In this document: one piece after another, positions 48,547 to 57,178 of the stretch
How positions within the stretch are numbered: position 1 is the first letter of the stretch
Layout: every line of letters starts with the position of its first letter
Assembly (NCBI RefSeq): GCF_028283685.1
Contig: NZ_JAPWKF010000004.1
Span: 186,001-250,000 of the forward strand
Reading direction: 5' to 3'
Origin: Edaphobacter sp.
GTDB taxonomy: Bacteria > Acidobacteriota > Terriglobia > Terriglobales > Acidobacteriaceae
Length of the DNA: 64,000 bases
Made by a program: the position numbers and the translations under genes
The notes under the pieces: generated by a model
Databases searched by the model: none
What the model was told of the DNA's origin: nothing
Seen by the model: the letters and a program-made list of their open reading frames with translations, nothing else

Positions 48547-49260
48547 CTAACCGTTGGATGCAGACTTCTGGCCGGCGTAGGGTATCGGGTCAACGCCGCC
48601 GGCCTCACGAAACGCCCTCAGGCGAAGAACGCAGCTCTCACAGACGCCACAAGCCTCGGTTTCGCCGGAATAGCATGACCAACTTACATGGAACGGAGCG
48701 CCCAATTCAACTCCAAGACGAACGATCTCACTTTTCTTCAAGTGGATAAGAGGCGTCTCGATCCGAATATCGCCTTCCTTTGTCCCCTGTTGAATCAGTT
48801 GGTTGAATGCCTCATAGTACGCTGGACGACAGTCCGGGTAGCCCGAGCTGTCCTGCTCCACCGCACCGATAAATACCCGTCTGGCCCCCACCACCTCCGC
48901 CCAGCTCACCGCCGCCGACAGAAAATGCGCATTGCGGAACGGCACATAGGTGACCGGAACCTCTGTGCCGATCGCCGACTCCTCCGCCGGGGCGTCCGGC
49001 ACGGCAATCGAGCTGTCCGTCAGCGCCGATCCGCCAATTCGCCGGAAGATGTCGATCTTCAGCGGCATGAACTCCTTAGCCCCGGTCAGCCGGGCGATCT
49101 CGCGGGCCGAAGCCAGCTCCTTGGCCTCTGTCCGCTGGCCATAGCTGAAATGCAGCGCGTAGACCTCGTAGTCGTTCGCCGCCAGCGCGGCGCACACGGT
49201 CGAATCCATGCCGCCGGACAGGCACAATACCGCGCGCGGGCGCATCACGTCACTCTTCAT
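48547..49260 (-). CDS. queC: 7-cyano-7-deazaguanine (preQ0) synthase
   Basis: 237 residues. ATP-dependent conversion of 7-carboxy-7-deazaguanine to preQ0. The PP-loop is LSGGMDSTVCA near the N-terminus; the zinc site is a C-terminal Cys set in SCYSGETEACGVCESC. HFSYGQRTEAKE and SSGYPDCRPAYYEAF are QueC segments. Start at ATG 49260, where AGGTGA lies just upstream; it overlaps the DUF2007 gene end by 11 bp. Partner genes queD and queE lie at the right end of the window on the plus strand. Confidence 0.94.
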   Translation of the reverse strand: MKSDVMRPRAVLCLSGGMDSTVCAALAANDYEVYALHFSYGQRTEAKELASAREIARLTGAKEFMPLKIDIFRRIGGSALTDSSIAVPDAPAEESAIGTEVPVTYVPFRNAHFLSAAVSWAEVVGARRVFIGAVEQDSSGYPDCRPAYYEAFNQLIQQGTKEGDIRIETPLIHLKKSEIVRLGVELGAPFHVSWSCYSGETEACGVCESCVLRLRAFREAGGVDPIPYAGQKSASNG

Positions 49261-49576
49261 CGTCACCTGCACCTGCATCATCACCTACACCTGCCGTCAT
49301 CTCCGCGGGAGTGTCGAGCAGCTTCTTCGCCGCCTCCTCGTCCTTGCGGTGAACCATCAGTCGCGACCGGAACGCCGGTGGCACCAGGCTGTTCGCGTTC
49401 TCGCCGTGCAGAAAGCACTCCAGGCTCGCCGATTCAAGAACGCCCTTTGCCATCTGCGCCTCTGCGGGCATCAGGTAGCGGGCAATCATCACATACTGCT
49501 CCGGATCGAACTCGAACGGCGCTGCCTCTGTCTCCGGAACCGCAATCTTCCTGGGCTTGTTCATCTCGTCGGACAT
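49250..49576 (-). CDS. DUF2007-type putative signal-transducing protein
   Basis: 108 residues. The centre PEQYVMIARYLMPAEAQMAKGVLESASLECFLHGENANSL is the DUF2007 pattern (a short alpha/beta domain thought to be signal-transducing). The tail is acidic. Start ATG at 49576 preceded by GAGGTG. It ends overlapping queC and begins 7 bp after the DUF3108-like stop, so it belongs to the long minus-strand operon. Function unknown. Confidence 0.7.
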   Translation of the reverse strand: MSDEMNKPRKIAVPETEAAPFEFDPEQYVMIARYLMPAEAQMAKGVLESASLECFLHGENANSLVPPAFRSRLMVHRKDEEAAKKLLDTPAEMTAGVGDDAGAGDDEE

Positions 49577-49583
49577 AAGCACC

Positions 49584-50423
49584 TCACTTTGTCTCATAAG
49601 ACTGCAACCGCGCCGTAATAGTTCCCCAGAAAAGGCTCGCCCTCACCTGAACCGGCATATGGCGGGCATCGTCCGTGTACCAGATCCAGATCTTTCCCCG
49701 GTTCTTCACCACACCCTCATCTGCTGTGGGCTGCACCCGAACCGTCTGGAAGGTGCCGGCGGGAGTCTTGATCTCCTCCTTCGCCTCCACCTTCATCGTC
49801 ACCGTAACCGTCCGCATGGAGTCGGCCAGCGGGAACCGGAAGTTCTGTCCCACCGTCAACGGCTGCGATCCCACGTAGAAGATCCCGGAGAGGGAATCCA
49901 TGACGCAGGCCGGGATCGGGGCGGAGAGCGTCTTCGACGTCCCCTTCACCAGATTGCGCTCCACCAGCGTCTGCTTGCCGTCCTTGTATGTCAGGTCGCT
50001 GGAGATCTTTCTCCGGCCCTCCTGCGTCTGCTTGGAGAAGCCCGCCGAGCAGCCCGACTTGGTATCGAGGCTCGATTGAAAGCGATCGATCACCGGGAAC
50101 AGCATGGTGACGCCGCCTACCGTGTCCACCGAAGCGGTGATCTTCTGCGTCGTCCCCTGCTGCTCGATCTGAAAAGATGCCACTGCGGCTGTAAAGACCC
50201 GCCAGTCCACCGTGTAGGTCAGCGTCTGTTTCGTCGGGAAGGTATAGCTCGCGGGTGGCGGCTCCAGCGTCGGGATCGTCACCGGCTGCGGCGCAGGGAA
50301 GAAGCGGTCTCGGATCGAGTCTTTCAGCGTCTCCTTCGGCGGCTGCTGGGTCTGCGCAGGCGAAGAGACACACCCCAGGCCCAGGGTGATGGCAAAGACA
50401 AGGACCGTTAAACGTTTCGGCAG
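49584..50423 (-). CDS. DUF3108-like exported protein with non-canonical start
   Basis: About 279 residues. The body (TYTVDWRVFTAAVASFQIEQ, GSQPLTVGQNFRFPLADS, WIWYTDDARHMPVQVRA) fits the DUF3108 exported family. The nearest standard start, GTG at 50282, would lack an export signal. The frame upstream continues without stop into a clear signal peptide, PKRLTVLVFAITLGLGC, preceded by CTG at 50423. No ATG, GTG or TTG lies upstream in frame, so a CTG start is likely. It follows the ICMT-like gene by about 40 bp. Confidence 0.65.
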   Translation of the reverse strand: MPKRLTVLVFAITLGLGCVSSPAQTQQPPKETLKDSIRDRFFPAPQPVTIPTLEPPPASYTFPTKQTLTYTVDWRVFTAAVASFQIEQQGTTQKITASVDTVGGVTMLFPVIDRFQSSLDTKSGCSAGFSKQTQEGRRKISSDLTYKDGKQTLVERNLVKGTSKTLSAPIPACVMDSLSGIFYVGSQPLTVGQNFRFPLADSMRTVTVTMKVEAKEEIKTPAGTFQTVRVQPTADEGVVKNRGKIWIWYTDDARHMPVQVRASLFWGTITARLQSYETK

Positions 50424-50464
50424 AGGCGGCTCGCTCGGTGTGAAATTCGGTAACGTCAGTCCGC

Positions 50465-51025
50465 CTAGTGCCGTAGGAAGAGGAGACGTGCAGCCAGCGC
50501 CGCATAAATGGCGATGGCTCCCATAAGGGCATTGTACTCGCGGTGATGCAGGTACCGCTCGCGCGAGAACCTTCCCGGCGGCAGGTTGCTCTTTGCCGCC
50601 GTCAACCGTGGCAGCAGCCGGGGCACCTGGCTCGCATACTCGTCGAAGTCCGCAAAGTGCTCACGCAGGTAGGCTTCTTCCGAGCGGATCGTCGGCAGGT
50701 AGATCGCAAGAAACAGCACTGCCAGCGCCAAAAAGATCACCCAGCTGCCTGCTGCCGCGGCGAAGCCGAAGGCAATCAGCATCGACCCCAGGTACAGCGG
50801 ATTGCGCGTATGCGCATATGGCCCGGTCCGTGTTAACTCGGCGTTCTTCTTCACATAGCCCGCCGCATAGCCGCGCAGCCACACCCCCGGCGCCACCAGC
50901 GCAAGGCTCAGCAGCATCGTCTGCCAGGTAGGACGGGCCAGCCACAGAAATACCGCCGCAAACAGGAATCCCAGCGGTACCCGGATTCGCCGGGCGATGC
51001 GCTGCCATCTGGTTCTTTCGCTCAC
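50465..51025 (-). CDS. Isoprenylcysteine carboxyl methyltransferase (ICMT)-like membrane protein
   Basis: 186 residues with several hydrophobic helices. The family signature is in the middle: LTRTGPYAHTRNPLYLGSMLIAFGFA, followed by YLPTIRSEEAYLREHFADFDEYASQVPRLLP, which contains the conserved E-x-x-L-x-x-x-F region binding SAM. Start GTG at 51025. Role in bacteria unknown. It lies between the heptosyltransferase and the DUF3108-like gene on the same strand. Confidence 0.83.
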   Translation of the reverse strand: MSERTRWQRIARRIRVPLGFLFAAVFLWLARPTWQTMLLSLALVAPGVWLRGYAAGYVKKNAELTRTGPYAHTRNPLYLGSMLIAFGFAAAAGSWVIFLALAVLFLAIYLPTIRSEEAYLREHFADFDEYASQVPRLLPRLTAAKSNLPPGRFSRERYLHHREYNALMGAIAIYAALAARLLFLRH

Positions 51026-51097
51026 TTCTCTACCTTACCTGTCCTGTGTCCTGTGCGTCGCCCGTAGAACATGCACGAAGCACATCGACGGAATACC

Positions 51098-52177
51098 TCA
51101 GCGGAGCATCTCAACCGCCGCTTCGATGACCTCTTCCACCGTGATTGCCAGCAGCCCCTCCTCCGGGTCCGACAGTCTGCGGTGGTCGCGACGCTCCGGT
51201 CCATGCCGCAGCACCCGCGACCGCGTGCCGTACGGCCCATTGCGTGCCGGGTCCGTCGGGCCGAACAGCGCCACCACCGGCCTCTCCAGAGCAGCCGCCA
51301 GGTGCAGCGGCCCCGTATCGCCCGCGATCACCAGCGAGGCCCGTCGCGTAATCGCGATCAGCTCCGCCAGGTTGCTTGGAAAGATCGACGCCGCACCGTG
51401 GCTCGCTTCCACCACGGCCTGTCCAAGAGCGTCGCGGCTGCTGTAGGCGCTCACCAGTACCCGATAGCCCTGCGCCGCGAGACCGGCTGCGACGGCGCCA
51501 TACCGCTCCGCCGGCCACTGCTTGGCGCCCCATCCCGCGCCCGGAGCGATCAGCACAATGTTGTTCGCCGATTCCAGCAACGGCAGGCAGCGCTCCTCGG
51601 CCCGTGCCTCCAGCGGAAGCTCCACCCGCGCCGGTGTAAGCGTCTCCCCGATCGCCGTGCCCAGGAGCTCGCAGCCCTGCTCGATCACGTGCGATGCGCC
51701 GGTACGAATACTCCGGTGGTAGAGCCAGGCCGCCGGTCGCTCCCGCGGATTCGCCTCGCCCACAAACTCGTCTGCCCCCGCCATCCGGCCAATCACTGCC
51801 GACCGGATCGAACCCTGCATATCGACGCAGAGATCGTAGTGGTCCCCGCGCAGCTTCCCGCGAAGCAGCTTGATGTCGTACATCGTCTGGGGGGAGAAGG
51901 GGTGCCGCTTCCAGTTCCTCGTCTGGGCAAGGTAGACGGCATCCACAAGCGGCATCGAACCGCCGCGCTCCGGCATCCCCCGGTCCGGCATCGCGTTGCA
52001 GAGAAGAGGCATCCAGCGTGGCTCAATCACCCAGCCAATCCACCAGTCGGGGTGAGCTCTGCGCATCGCAGACACGGCAGGCATGGCATGCAGCACATCG
52101 CCCATCGCCCCCACACGGACGATCAACACCCTCCGCTTGCCGTCTCTTTTATGGTTCCCAGTCGTCAAAACCCTCAC
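51098..52177 (-). CDS. waaC: Lipopolysaccharide heptosyltransferase (GT9)
   Basis: 359 residues, glycosyltransferase family 9, transferring heptose to the LPS core. It begins RRVLIVRVGAMGDVLHAMPAV, the GT9 hallmark. The middle has YDLCVDMQGSIRSAVIGR; the C-terminal NDP-heptose site shows APGAGWGAKQWPAERY, LVIAGDTGPLHLAAAL and ALFGPTDPARNGPYG. I assign WaaC by position and by likeness to heptosyltransferase I; WaaF or another GT9 is possible. Start GTG at 52177 is uncertain. Follows lpxK by 24 bp. Confidence 0.8.
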   Translation of the reverse strand: MRVLTTGNHKRDGKRRVLIVRVGAMGDVLHAMPAVSAMRRAHPDWWIGWVIEPRWMPLLCNAMPDRGMPERGGSMPLVDAVYLAQTRNWKRHPFSPQTMYDIKLLRGKLRGDHYDLCVDMQGSIRSAVIGRMAGADEFVGEANPRERPAAWLYHRSIRTGASHVIEQGCELLGTAIGETLTPARVELPLEARAEERCLPLLESANNIVLIAPGAGWGAKQWPAERYGAVAAGLAAQGYRVLVSAYSSRDALGQAVVEASHGAASIFPSNLAELIAITRRASLVIAGDTGPLHLAAALERPVVALFGPTDPARNGPYGTRSRVLRHGPERRDHRRLSDPEEGLLAITVEEVIEAAVEMLR

Positions 52178-52201
52178 ATTTTCTCACGCGGGGAGAGGGT
52201 T

Positions 52202-53254
52202 TTAGCGCCGTTCCCGGTTTTTCCGGCGATCGAGATCCGTCGCCAGACCCACCAGCTGCCCAAACGCCTCTTTCTCGGACACCAGCGTGACCCTCAGCTT
52301 GGCGATAATCAGCGGCCCGATCTCAGCCAGCCGCGTCCGCATCTTGGGCGTGAACTTCACCGCATCCTTCTCCGTCGTCACAAATCCATTGGCGCCGATC
52401 TGCCTCGCGCGATCCACCAGCCGCGTGACGTCCTCTTCGCTGTACGGATGATGATCGGGAAACGCCATCGTCTCCATCGGCTCATAGCAGGAGGTGATCA
52501 GCATCTTGGTGAAGTTCTCCGGACGAGCGATGCCGCAGAAGGCCAGTGGAGTCGTCGGCAGAATCGTCTCCATCCCCTCCAGCAGGGACAGAGATCGCCG
52601 GATTACCCAGATCTTGAATCCACCCTCGGTGTCGCTGCTCTCTTCGCGCAGCTCCTCCAACTCCTGACGTAGCTGCTTCTCCTCGTCCTCGCGGATGACA
52701 ACGATGCTTGCATCGCGCAGCGCATGAAGCGGCTCGCGCAGATTGCCCGCAGGCAGAACCACATCCTCCGTATCCTCTACGGTCAGCAGCACGATATCCA
52801 CGCTTCGCCCCAGCCGCAGATGCTGAAACCCGTCATCGAGCAGGTGAACTGCGATCCGTTCCTTTGGCTTATCCTGTTCAGCCCGCAATCCTGCCTCGTA
52901 GCGATCCGCGCCCGCCCACACCGGCACCTGGCAGCTCTGCGCCAGCAGCACAGGCTCGTCTCCATGCCACAACGGGTCGTCGTACGGCTCCACCCGCTCA
53001 ATCAGCTCCGAGGTGCGTCCATAGCCCCGCGTCAGGATGCTGACCGCATAGCCGCGGCTCTGCAGCATCGTCGCCAGCATGGCGACGAACGGCGTCTTGC
53101 CCGCTCCCCCCGCCGAGACGCTTCCTATGCTGATCACCGGCGCAGTCAACCGGTTCTGCTTGACCCATCCCCACTGGTAGAGGCGGCGCTTCACCACAAC
53201 CACAAGACTGTAGAGTGGCGTGAGCGGGATCAGCCACGGCCTGCGAACGCTCAT
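52202..53254 (-). CDS. lpxK: Tetraacyldisaccharide 4'-kinase
   Basis: 350 residues. Phosphorylates lipid A precursor. The P-loop reads SVSAGGAGKTP at 45-55, LLDDGFQHLRLGRSVDIVLL follows near residue 130, and the C-terminal part ends with NGFVTTEKDAVKF. An N-terminal hydrophobic helix (LTPLYSLVVVVKRR) anchors it at the inner membrane. Its ATG overlaps the waaA stop by 4 nt. Confidence 0.93.
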   Translation of the reverse strand: MSVRRPWLIPLTPLYSLVVVVKRRLYQWGWVKQNRLTAPVISIGSVSAGGAGKTPFVAMLATMLQSRGYAVSILTRGYGRTSELIERVEPYDDPLWHGDEPVLLAQSCQVPVWAGADRYEAGLRAEQDKPKERIAVHLLDDGFQHLRLGRSVDIVLLTVEDTEDVVLPAGNLREPLHALRDASIVVIREDEEKQLRQELEELREESSDTEGGFKIWVIRRSLSLLEGMETILPTTPLAFCGIARPENFTKMLITSCYEPMETMAFPDHHPYSEEDVTRLVDRARQIGANGFVTTEKDAVKFTPKMRTRLAEIGPLIIAKLRVTLVSEKEAFGQLVGLATDLDRRKNRERR

Positions 53255-54537
53255 GCCGCGCTCCGGTCCAGCAGGGCAAGCAACGCCTCGGCCACACGTG
53301 CCGTCGCTCCTGCCTGCGCTTCGAAGACCTTCCTGCCGTGCTCGCCCAGATCCCGCTCCTCGCCACGCAGCATCCTTGCCAGCTCCTCGGGCAAGCGGCT
53401 CTCCTCAACGATCAGGATCGCGTCCTCGGCGCGCATCGCCTCAACGATCTCGCGGAAGTTATGTGTCCACGGACCAACCGCGACAGGCACGCCGAACCGC
53501 GCAGGCTCCAGCGGATTATGTCCGCCCCACGACACCAGGCTGCCTCCAACAAACGCCGCCGTCGCCAGCGAGTAAACCGAGGCCAGGTCGCCGATCGTAT
53601 CCAGCAGCACCACACTGCCCGGCGCAATCTTCTGTGACGTTTCTTTCATCCGGCTCGCACGAACCGGCGTGATGCCGTGCGACTCCGCCAGAGCGGCCAC
53701 GGCATCGAACCGCGGAGTGTGCCGCGGCGCGAGCACCATCACGGCATCGGGCACCGCTTCAAGCACGGCAGGCCATGCCGCCAGCAGCATCGCCTCCTCG
53801 CCCTCCAGCGTGCTCCCCGCAACCAGCACCTTCGCTCCATCGGAGAGTGAGCCGCTCAGCAGGATCGTCATCGCGCTGGTTTCCGGAGCCTTCACGTCGT
53901 ACTTCAGATTGCCCGGGGACAGCACGCGCTCTGGCAGAGCGCCAATCGTCACCAGGCGGCGAGCATTCTCCTCGCTCTGCGCCAGGAACAGCGAAACATT
54001 CTTGAGCAGGGGGCGCCACAGTCGCCTCAGCCGCATGTAGCGTGGCAGCGAACGATCCGAGATCTTCGCATTCACCACGGCAACCGGCACACCGCTCCTC
54101 GCGCACTCATTCATCAGGTTCGGCCACAGCTCACTTTCCATCAGGATGAGCAGGTTGGGTCTGAGGAGGTGAAGATATCTTCGCACGAGCGAGGCAAAAT
54201 CCAGCGGCAGATAAAACACCGGCGAACCCGTATATCGCTCACGCGCCAGCTTTTGTCCCGTCTCAGTGGTTGTGGAGACCGCGATCACCCATCCTGGCAG
54301 CGCCTCGCGCAGCTGCCGCACCAGTTCGCTGGTTGCCAGCACCTCTCCCACCGACACGGCGTGCAGCCAGATCACCTGCTTGCCTGCGACCGCCTCGCGT
54401 ACCTCTGCAGGAATTCTTCCCAGCCGCTGTGTCAGTCCCGCACGATATCGCCCGCTCGTCGTCATCCGCGCCAGCCACCACGGAGCTCCGATCACCAGAG
54501 CGACCGCGAGCAGAACGCTATAAACCGCCAGAATCAA
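53251..54537 (-). CDS. waaA: KDO transferase
   Basis: 428 residues, transfers 3-deoxy-D-manno-octulosonic acid to lipid A. Family features: PAEVREAVAGKQVIWLHAVSVGE, VIAVSTTTETGQKLARE, VARRYLHLLRP-like, LIMESELWPNLMNECARSGVPVAVVNAKISDRS and AFVGGSLVSWGGHNPLEPARFGVPVAVGP. Starts at TTG 54537 with GAGAGGG upstream. It is first of the LPS run waaA-lpxK-waaC and overlaps lpxK by 4 nt. Confidence 0.94.
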   Translation of the reverse strand: MILAVYSVLLAVALVIGAPWWLARMTTSGRYRAGLTQRLGRIPAEVREAVAGKQVIWLHAVSVGEVLATSELVRQLREALPGWVIAVSTTTETGQKLARERYTGSPVFYLPLDFASLVRRYLHLLRPNLLILMESELWPNLMNECARSGVPVAVVNAKISDRSLPRYMRLRRLWRPLLKNVSLFLAQSEENARRLVTIGALPERVLSPGNLKYDVKAPETSAMTILLSGSLSDGAKVLVAGSTLEGEEAMLLAAWPAVLEAVPDAVMVLAPRHTPRFDAVAALAESHGITPVRASRMKETSQKIAPGSVVLLDTIGDLASVYSLATAAFVGGSLVSWGGHNPLEPARFGVPVAVGPWTHNFREIVEAMRAEDAILIVEESRLPEELARMLRGEERDLGEHGRKVFEAQAGATARVAEALLALLDRSAA

Positions 54538-54579
54538 TCGAACCCTCTCCCCCGTGCTTTACCAGGTGCGCCAGCGAAG

Positions 54580-55297
54580 ATGATAATCAACTTGCCGATG
54601 AACTCCCACAAGACCCCTCTGCTGCAAAGGATTCTGCGCCTTCAGGCGCTGATGCTCGTGGCTGCTCTTACCGCTACGCCCGCGCTCGCCGGAAAGAAGG
54701 CGCCGCCCGCGAATCCGGCAAGCCAGTACCCGGCCTTCGACGCGCACCCCGAAGAGAAGGTCTCCATCGCCATCGATCCCTGTACCGAATCGAAGGACTG
54801 CGACTTCTTCCGCCTGCCCTACATCCGCCACTCGATGATCCCGGTCCGCATCATCGTCACCAACGACTCCGACTCCGCGCTCGACCTCAACGATGTGCGC
54901 ATGCAATTCATCACCGCCGATCACGAGAAGTTCCCCGCGGCCAATCTTGAAGACATCAACCGCCGCCTCTTCAGCACCCAGCAGGCCAAAGGGAACCAAG
55001 GTCCCCCTCATCCCGTTTCCCATCCACCACGCACCCATCGATAAGAAGATCACCCAGGACGACGACGACTTCGGCTTCAAATCCACCACCGTGGCTCCGC
55101 ACACCACCCTCGCCGGCTATCTTTTCTACGACGTCAAGGACCTGCAGGACGACATCAACACCTCTCCCCTCAAAGGCGCCGAGATCTACATCAAAATGAT
55201 CCGCCTCAAGGGAGGCAAGGAGCTCTTCGCCTTCTCCATCCCCTTCGACAAGTGGCTCAGCGCCACGGCAAAGCCGAAGCCGTCTCAAAAGCAGTAG
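54580..55297 (+). CDS. Exported protein of unknown function, apparent frameshift
   Basis: Reads as one exported protein of about 238 residues if one base is removed. The first part (signal NSHKTPLLQRILRLQALMLV, then SIAIDPCTESKDCDFFRLPYIRHSMIPVRIIVTNDS) runs in frame to RRLFSTQQAKG, then becomes nonsense and stops at 55044. The remaining part (GTKVPLIPFPIHHAP, KKITQDDDDFGFKSTTVAPHTTLAGYLFYDV) continues in another frame to 55297. The break is at 54989-54995, where GG appears as GGG. The gene family is unknown to me. Confidence 0.7.
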
Positions 55298-55319
55298 CCG
55301 CTAAACTGGTCGTAGCACC

Positions 55320-55820
55320 ATGACCGACCAACAGAAAAATTCTCTCCGCATCCGCCCCGCCGCGCCCACCGACGTCCCCGAGATGCTCGCCTTCATCCGC
55401 GAGCTCGCAGAGTACGAGAAGCAGCCTGAAGCTGCTGTTGCCACCGCCGAAGACCTCCTCCGCGATGGCTTTGGCCCGCGCCCCGTCTTTCAGTGCCTCA
55501 TCGCGGAATGGGACGGGCAGCCGGCGGCCATGGCGCTCTACTTTCCCTTCTACTCCACCTGGCGCGGCAACGCCGGCGTGCATCTCGAAGACCTCTTCGT
55601 CCGCCCCGGATTTCGCCGCCGCGGTATCGCCAGGGCTCTCTTCACCCGCCTCGCGCAGATCACCCTCGAACGCGGCGACCGCTTCCAGTGGCACGTCCTC
55701 GACTGGAACCAGCTCGCCATCGACTTCTACGAATCCATCGGCGCAAACATGCTCAACGAGTGGCGCATCATGCGCATCGACGGCGAGGCCCTCAAAGCCC
55801 TCGCCGTCTCAGCAAACTAA
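55320..55820 (+). CDS. GNAT-family N-acetyltransferase
   Basis: 166 residues. Acetyl-CoA-binding motif A is in VHLEDLFVRPGFRRRGIARALFTRLAQITLERG, with the R-R-x-G-x-A turn. RIRPAAPTDVPEMLAFIRELAEYEKQ and VLDWNQLAIDFYESIGANML are typical of the diamine/spermidine N-acetyltransferase subgroup, but the substrate is uncertain. TAAACT lies 12 nt before the ATG; there is no SD. Confidence 0.88.
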   Translation: MTDQQKNSLRIRPAAPTDVPEMLAFIRELAEYEKQPEAAVATAEDLLRDGFGPRPVFQCLIAEWDGQPAAMALYFPFYSTWRGNAGVHLEDLFVRPGFRRRGIARALFTRLAQITLERGDRFQWHVLDWNQLAIDFYESIGANMLNEWRIMRIDGEALKALAVSAN

Positions 55821-55843
55821 CATCACCGCAGGTTCGCCGCGAC

Positions 55844-56107
55844 TTACCAGTAGCACCTGCGATAGGGATGCCAGTATCCCCAGTGTCCGTAATATCCCCC
55901 GTAATACCCGTAATGCCGTGCATGCCAGTACGGGTCGTACGGCGTATACGCTCCATAGGGATAGCGGTAAGGCCCGTAATAACGGGGATAGTAGCCGTAA
56001 CTGCACCAGCAGCGGCGGCTCAGCAAGAGGACCAGCAGGATCAGGCAAAGCATAATGCCCCTCGTGTCGGCGCGTAACCAGAAGCGCCTTGGGAGAAGAG
56101 TACGCAT
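55844..56107 (-). CDS. Tyr/Gly-rich small membrane-anchored protein
   Basis: About 87 residues from the ATG at 56107 (or about 69 from 56053). A single hydrophobic segment (IMLCLILLVLLL) is followed by a tail dominated by Tyr, Gly, Pro, His and Trp, with repeats such as YYGGYYGHWGYWHPYRRCYW. No recognised domain. Low-complexity tails of this type occur in small Acidobacteria and Proteobacteria proteins; coding status is likely but start and role are uncertain. Confidence 0.45.
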   Translation of the reverse strand: MRTLLPRRFWLRADTRGIMLCLILLVLLLSRRCWCSYGYYPRYYGPYRYPYGAYTPYDPYWHARHYGYYGGYYGHWGYWHPYRRCYW

Positions 56108-56196
56108 GCCGGCCCACGCCGGTTCCCGGATTCGCTCTTTGAATCCATAGTCGGGCCGCCCGGAAGATCCCATAAGACCCAGAAGAAGATCAATGC

Positions 56197-56230
56197 CATC
56201 TGCGGCCCCGCTGGCTCGAAGCCGCAGATG
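56197..56230. terminator. Hairpin after the PEP-CTERM gene
   Basis: CATCTGCGGC and GCCGCAGATG form a perfect 10-bp stem with a 14-nt loop, just past the PEP-CTERM stop codon on the minus strand. No U-run follows, so its activity is uncertain. Confidence 0.45.
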
Positions 56231-56264
56231 AATCAGCGCTCCTTCAACCGGATCAGCTACTCCT

Positions 56265-56957
56265 TCAACGCGATGCCATCAGCCGTCTCCGCACCGATCC
56301 CGCAACGCCCAGCACTCCCGTCCCCAGCAGCAGCAGCGATCCCGGCTCCGGCGTCGCCGTCGTGCTCACATCGACGCTCGTTCCCGAGAAAGGCTCGCCA
56401 TAGGTTGAAAGCACCTCTCCATTCAGCGAGTCGCCCACGCCATACGTCGGGTCCGTGTACCCCGGCAGAACGCCGTTGCTCCACAAGTCCACCGCATAAC
56501 CCCCCTCAACCGTGAAGAGCAGGCCGTAGATATCCAGCACGCCGCCGTGGAAGGGATAAGGATCTTCGTTGGGGTTCGGAGGGCACACCCACGGCGAGTC
56601 ACCCCCCGGATAGTACAGGTTGTCCCACGAAAAACCGTATCCGCTCCCCGGCGAACCGGGAGGCAGGAACGTGCCGTCCATGTTCACACTCGGCAGTGTC
56701 GTCGTGACCAGTCCCGTAATCGCCGCATTCGAGATTCCGTTGTTTGTATCGCTGAACGTTCCCTGAATACCCGTGATCTGATATCCCCCCGGAACCCCCG
56801 GTACAGGAACGGTCGAAACATCGATGACACCGGAGCCGCTCAGGCCCCCGCCGTTGAACGAAAAGCTGAACTGGTCGGCATAAGCTGCGGACGAAGCGCA
56901 GACCATCGCACCAACCAGTAAAAGCGATCTCCCGTAAGAGAAACGTCTCTGAAGCAT
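56265..56957 (-). CDS. PEP-CTERM-sorted exported protein
   Basis: 230 residues. A signal peptide (RSLLLVGAMVCASSAAYA) leads to a Gly/Ser/Thr-rich body and a C-terminal PEP-CTERM tripartite signal: TPEPGS, a hydrophobic stretch (LLLLGTGVLGVAG) and the basic tail SVRRRLMASR. Such proteins are processed by exosortase and placed at the surface or in the extracellular matrix. No exosortase is present in this window. AAGGAG precedes the ATG by 6 nt. Confidence 0.85.
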   Translation of the reverse strand: MLQRRFSYGRSLLLVGAMVCASSAAYADQFSFSFNGGGLSGSGVIDVSTVPVPGVPGGYQITGIQGTFSDTNNGISNAAITGLVTTTLPSVNMDGTFLPPGSPGSGYGFSWDNLYYPGGDSPWVCPPNPNEDPYPFHGGVLDIYGLLFTVEGGYAVDLWSNGVLPGYTDPTYGVGDSLNGEVLSTYGEPFSGTSVDVSTTATPEPGSLLLLGTGVLGVAGSVRRRLMASR

Positions 56958-57178
56958 AGGAACTCCTTAACCAAAATTTTTCGCGTAACCCAACAGGCTG
57001 GCCCGGTAAATCAGGAGGAGGCCCAACAGATATTTTGAGAATTGTCAGGAAAGGGGAAGATGACCCACGCGCAAAGATATCCCCATGTCGCGACTCTGGC
57101 AACTCCACGCCGCCGCCCATCTCGATGCCATCGCCGGCACGCGGCGCTCCCGTCCCCATCCGCGAGACAATAGAAGCA

